Positions 6,119 to 6,259 of a stretch of 6,259 bases of DNA are shown one piece after another. This DNA comes from CAJQQY01 sp964352225 (lineage in GTDB: Bacteria > Bacteroidota > Bacteroidia > Chitinophagales > Saprospiraceae). The translations under genes and the position numbers were made by a program. The notes under the pieces were generated by a model that was not told the DNA's origin, did not search any database, and saw only the letters and a list, made by a program, of their open reading frames with translations. How positions within the stretch are numbered: the first letter of the stretch is position 1; the number at the start of each line of letters is the position of its first letter. Where the stretch lies: positions 1 to 6,259 of the forward strand of contig CAYGRM010000394.1 in the NCBI GenBank assembly GCA_964352225.1. Reading direction: 5' to 3'.

Positions 6119-6259
6119 TTAAATCTTCAAAAACTTTTCTGGATTCTTCGTTTCATTAATTGCATCAATTGCTAATTTCTTCCAATCATCAGTCGTCTTT
6201 CGCAAGTTTTCAAAATTCAATCTGGTAACCATATCAATACCATTTGGAATAGCTGACAT
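6119..6259 (-). CDS. Unidentified leftward gene, C-terminal end
   Basis: An open frame runs from the right edge of the window to a TAA at 6121-6119, giving 46 residues that end NPEKFLKI. The first codon inside the window happens to be ATG (6259-6257). This may be a true start of a 46-residue protein or, more likely, an internal methionine of a longer gene. The peptide is soluble and charged, with a probable C-terminal helix around TDDWKKLAIDAINETK. I do not recognise the family. A real gene is supported by the frame reaching a stop just before the terminator at 6048-6091 and by ordinary amino-acid composition; both are modest arguments. Confidence 0.5.
   Translation of the reverse strand: MSAIPNGIDMVTRLNFENLRKTTDDWKKLAIDAINETKNPEKFLKI

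Noticed and set aside
1..6259. CRISPR array, phage or toxin-antitoxin module
   Set aside because: There are no regularly spaced repeats, no transposase, integrase or phage genes, and no small gene pair of that kind in the window.

Overview
The window looks like a stretch of a Bacteroidota chromosome, probably Flavobacteriia or a relative. The DNA is AT-rich, and start codons follow A-rich leaders rather than Shine-Dalgarno sites. A tRNA gene is preceded by a textbook Bacteroidota promoter (TTG, 19 bases, TACATTTG). I cannot name a genus from the sequence.

Layout from left to right. Positions 1-136 hold the N-terminus of a membrane transporter of the YfcC/DcuC type, read leftwards and cut by the window edge. 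A gene-free stretch of about 480 bases follows; its main content is a 287-base imperfect palindrome (301-587) that looks like a dispersed intergenic repeat element. At 617-1075, on the + strand, is a small lipoprotein with a Dabb (stress-responsive A/B barrel) domain. It converges on the next gene, with a strong hairpin terminator at 1089-1120 between the two stop codons.

The core of the window is a two-gene leftward unit encoding a soluble, molybdenum- or tungsten-dependent, NAD-linked formate dehydrogenase. The first gene (5726 to 4074) is the diaphorase subunit, in which a NuoE-like [2Fe-2S] domain is fused to a NuoF-like FMN/NAD/[4Fe-4S] domain. The second (3947 to 1146) is the large catalytic subunit with a NuoG-like iron-sulfur N-terminus. 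Together they can carry the whole chain from formate oxidation at the Mo-bisMGD centre, through iron-sulfur clusters, to FMN and NAD+. No third subunit is needed, because the fused first gene replaces the separate FdsG-type protein. No fdhD, formate channel or molybdenum cofactor gene lies in the window.

A 241-base divergent control region (5727-5967) carries a probable promoter for the formate dehydrogenase genes on the - strand and the strong promoter for a tRNA-Arg(UCG) gene on the + strand. Two short inverted repeats near the formate dehydrogenase promoter could be operators. The tRNA (5968-6041) ends in a clear terminator. The last 141 bases hold the C-terminal end of an unidentified leftward gene.

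Most of this is ordinary, recognisable chromosome. The points most worth a second look are the long palindrome, the fused NuoE-NuoF subunit with its shortened [2Fe-2S] domain, the lipid-anchored Dabb protein, and the paired symmetric sites at the formate dehydrogenase promoter. I see no convincing undescribed system.
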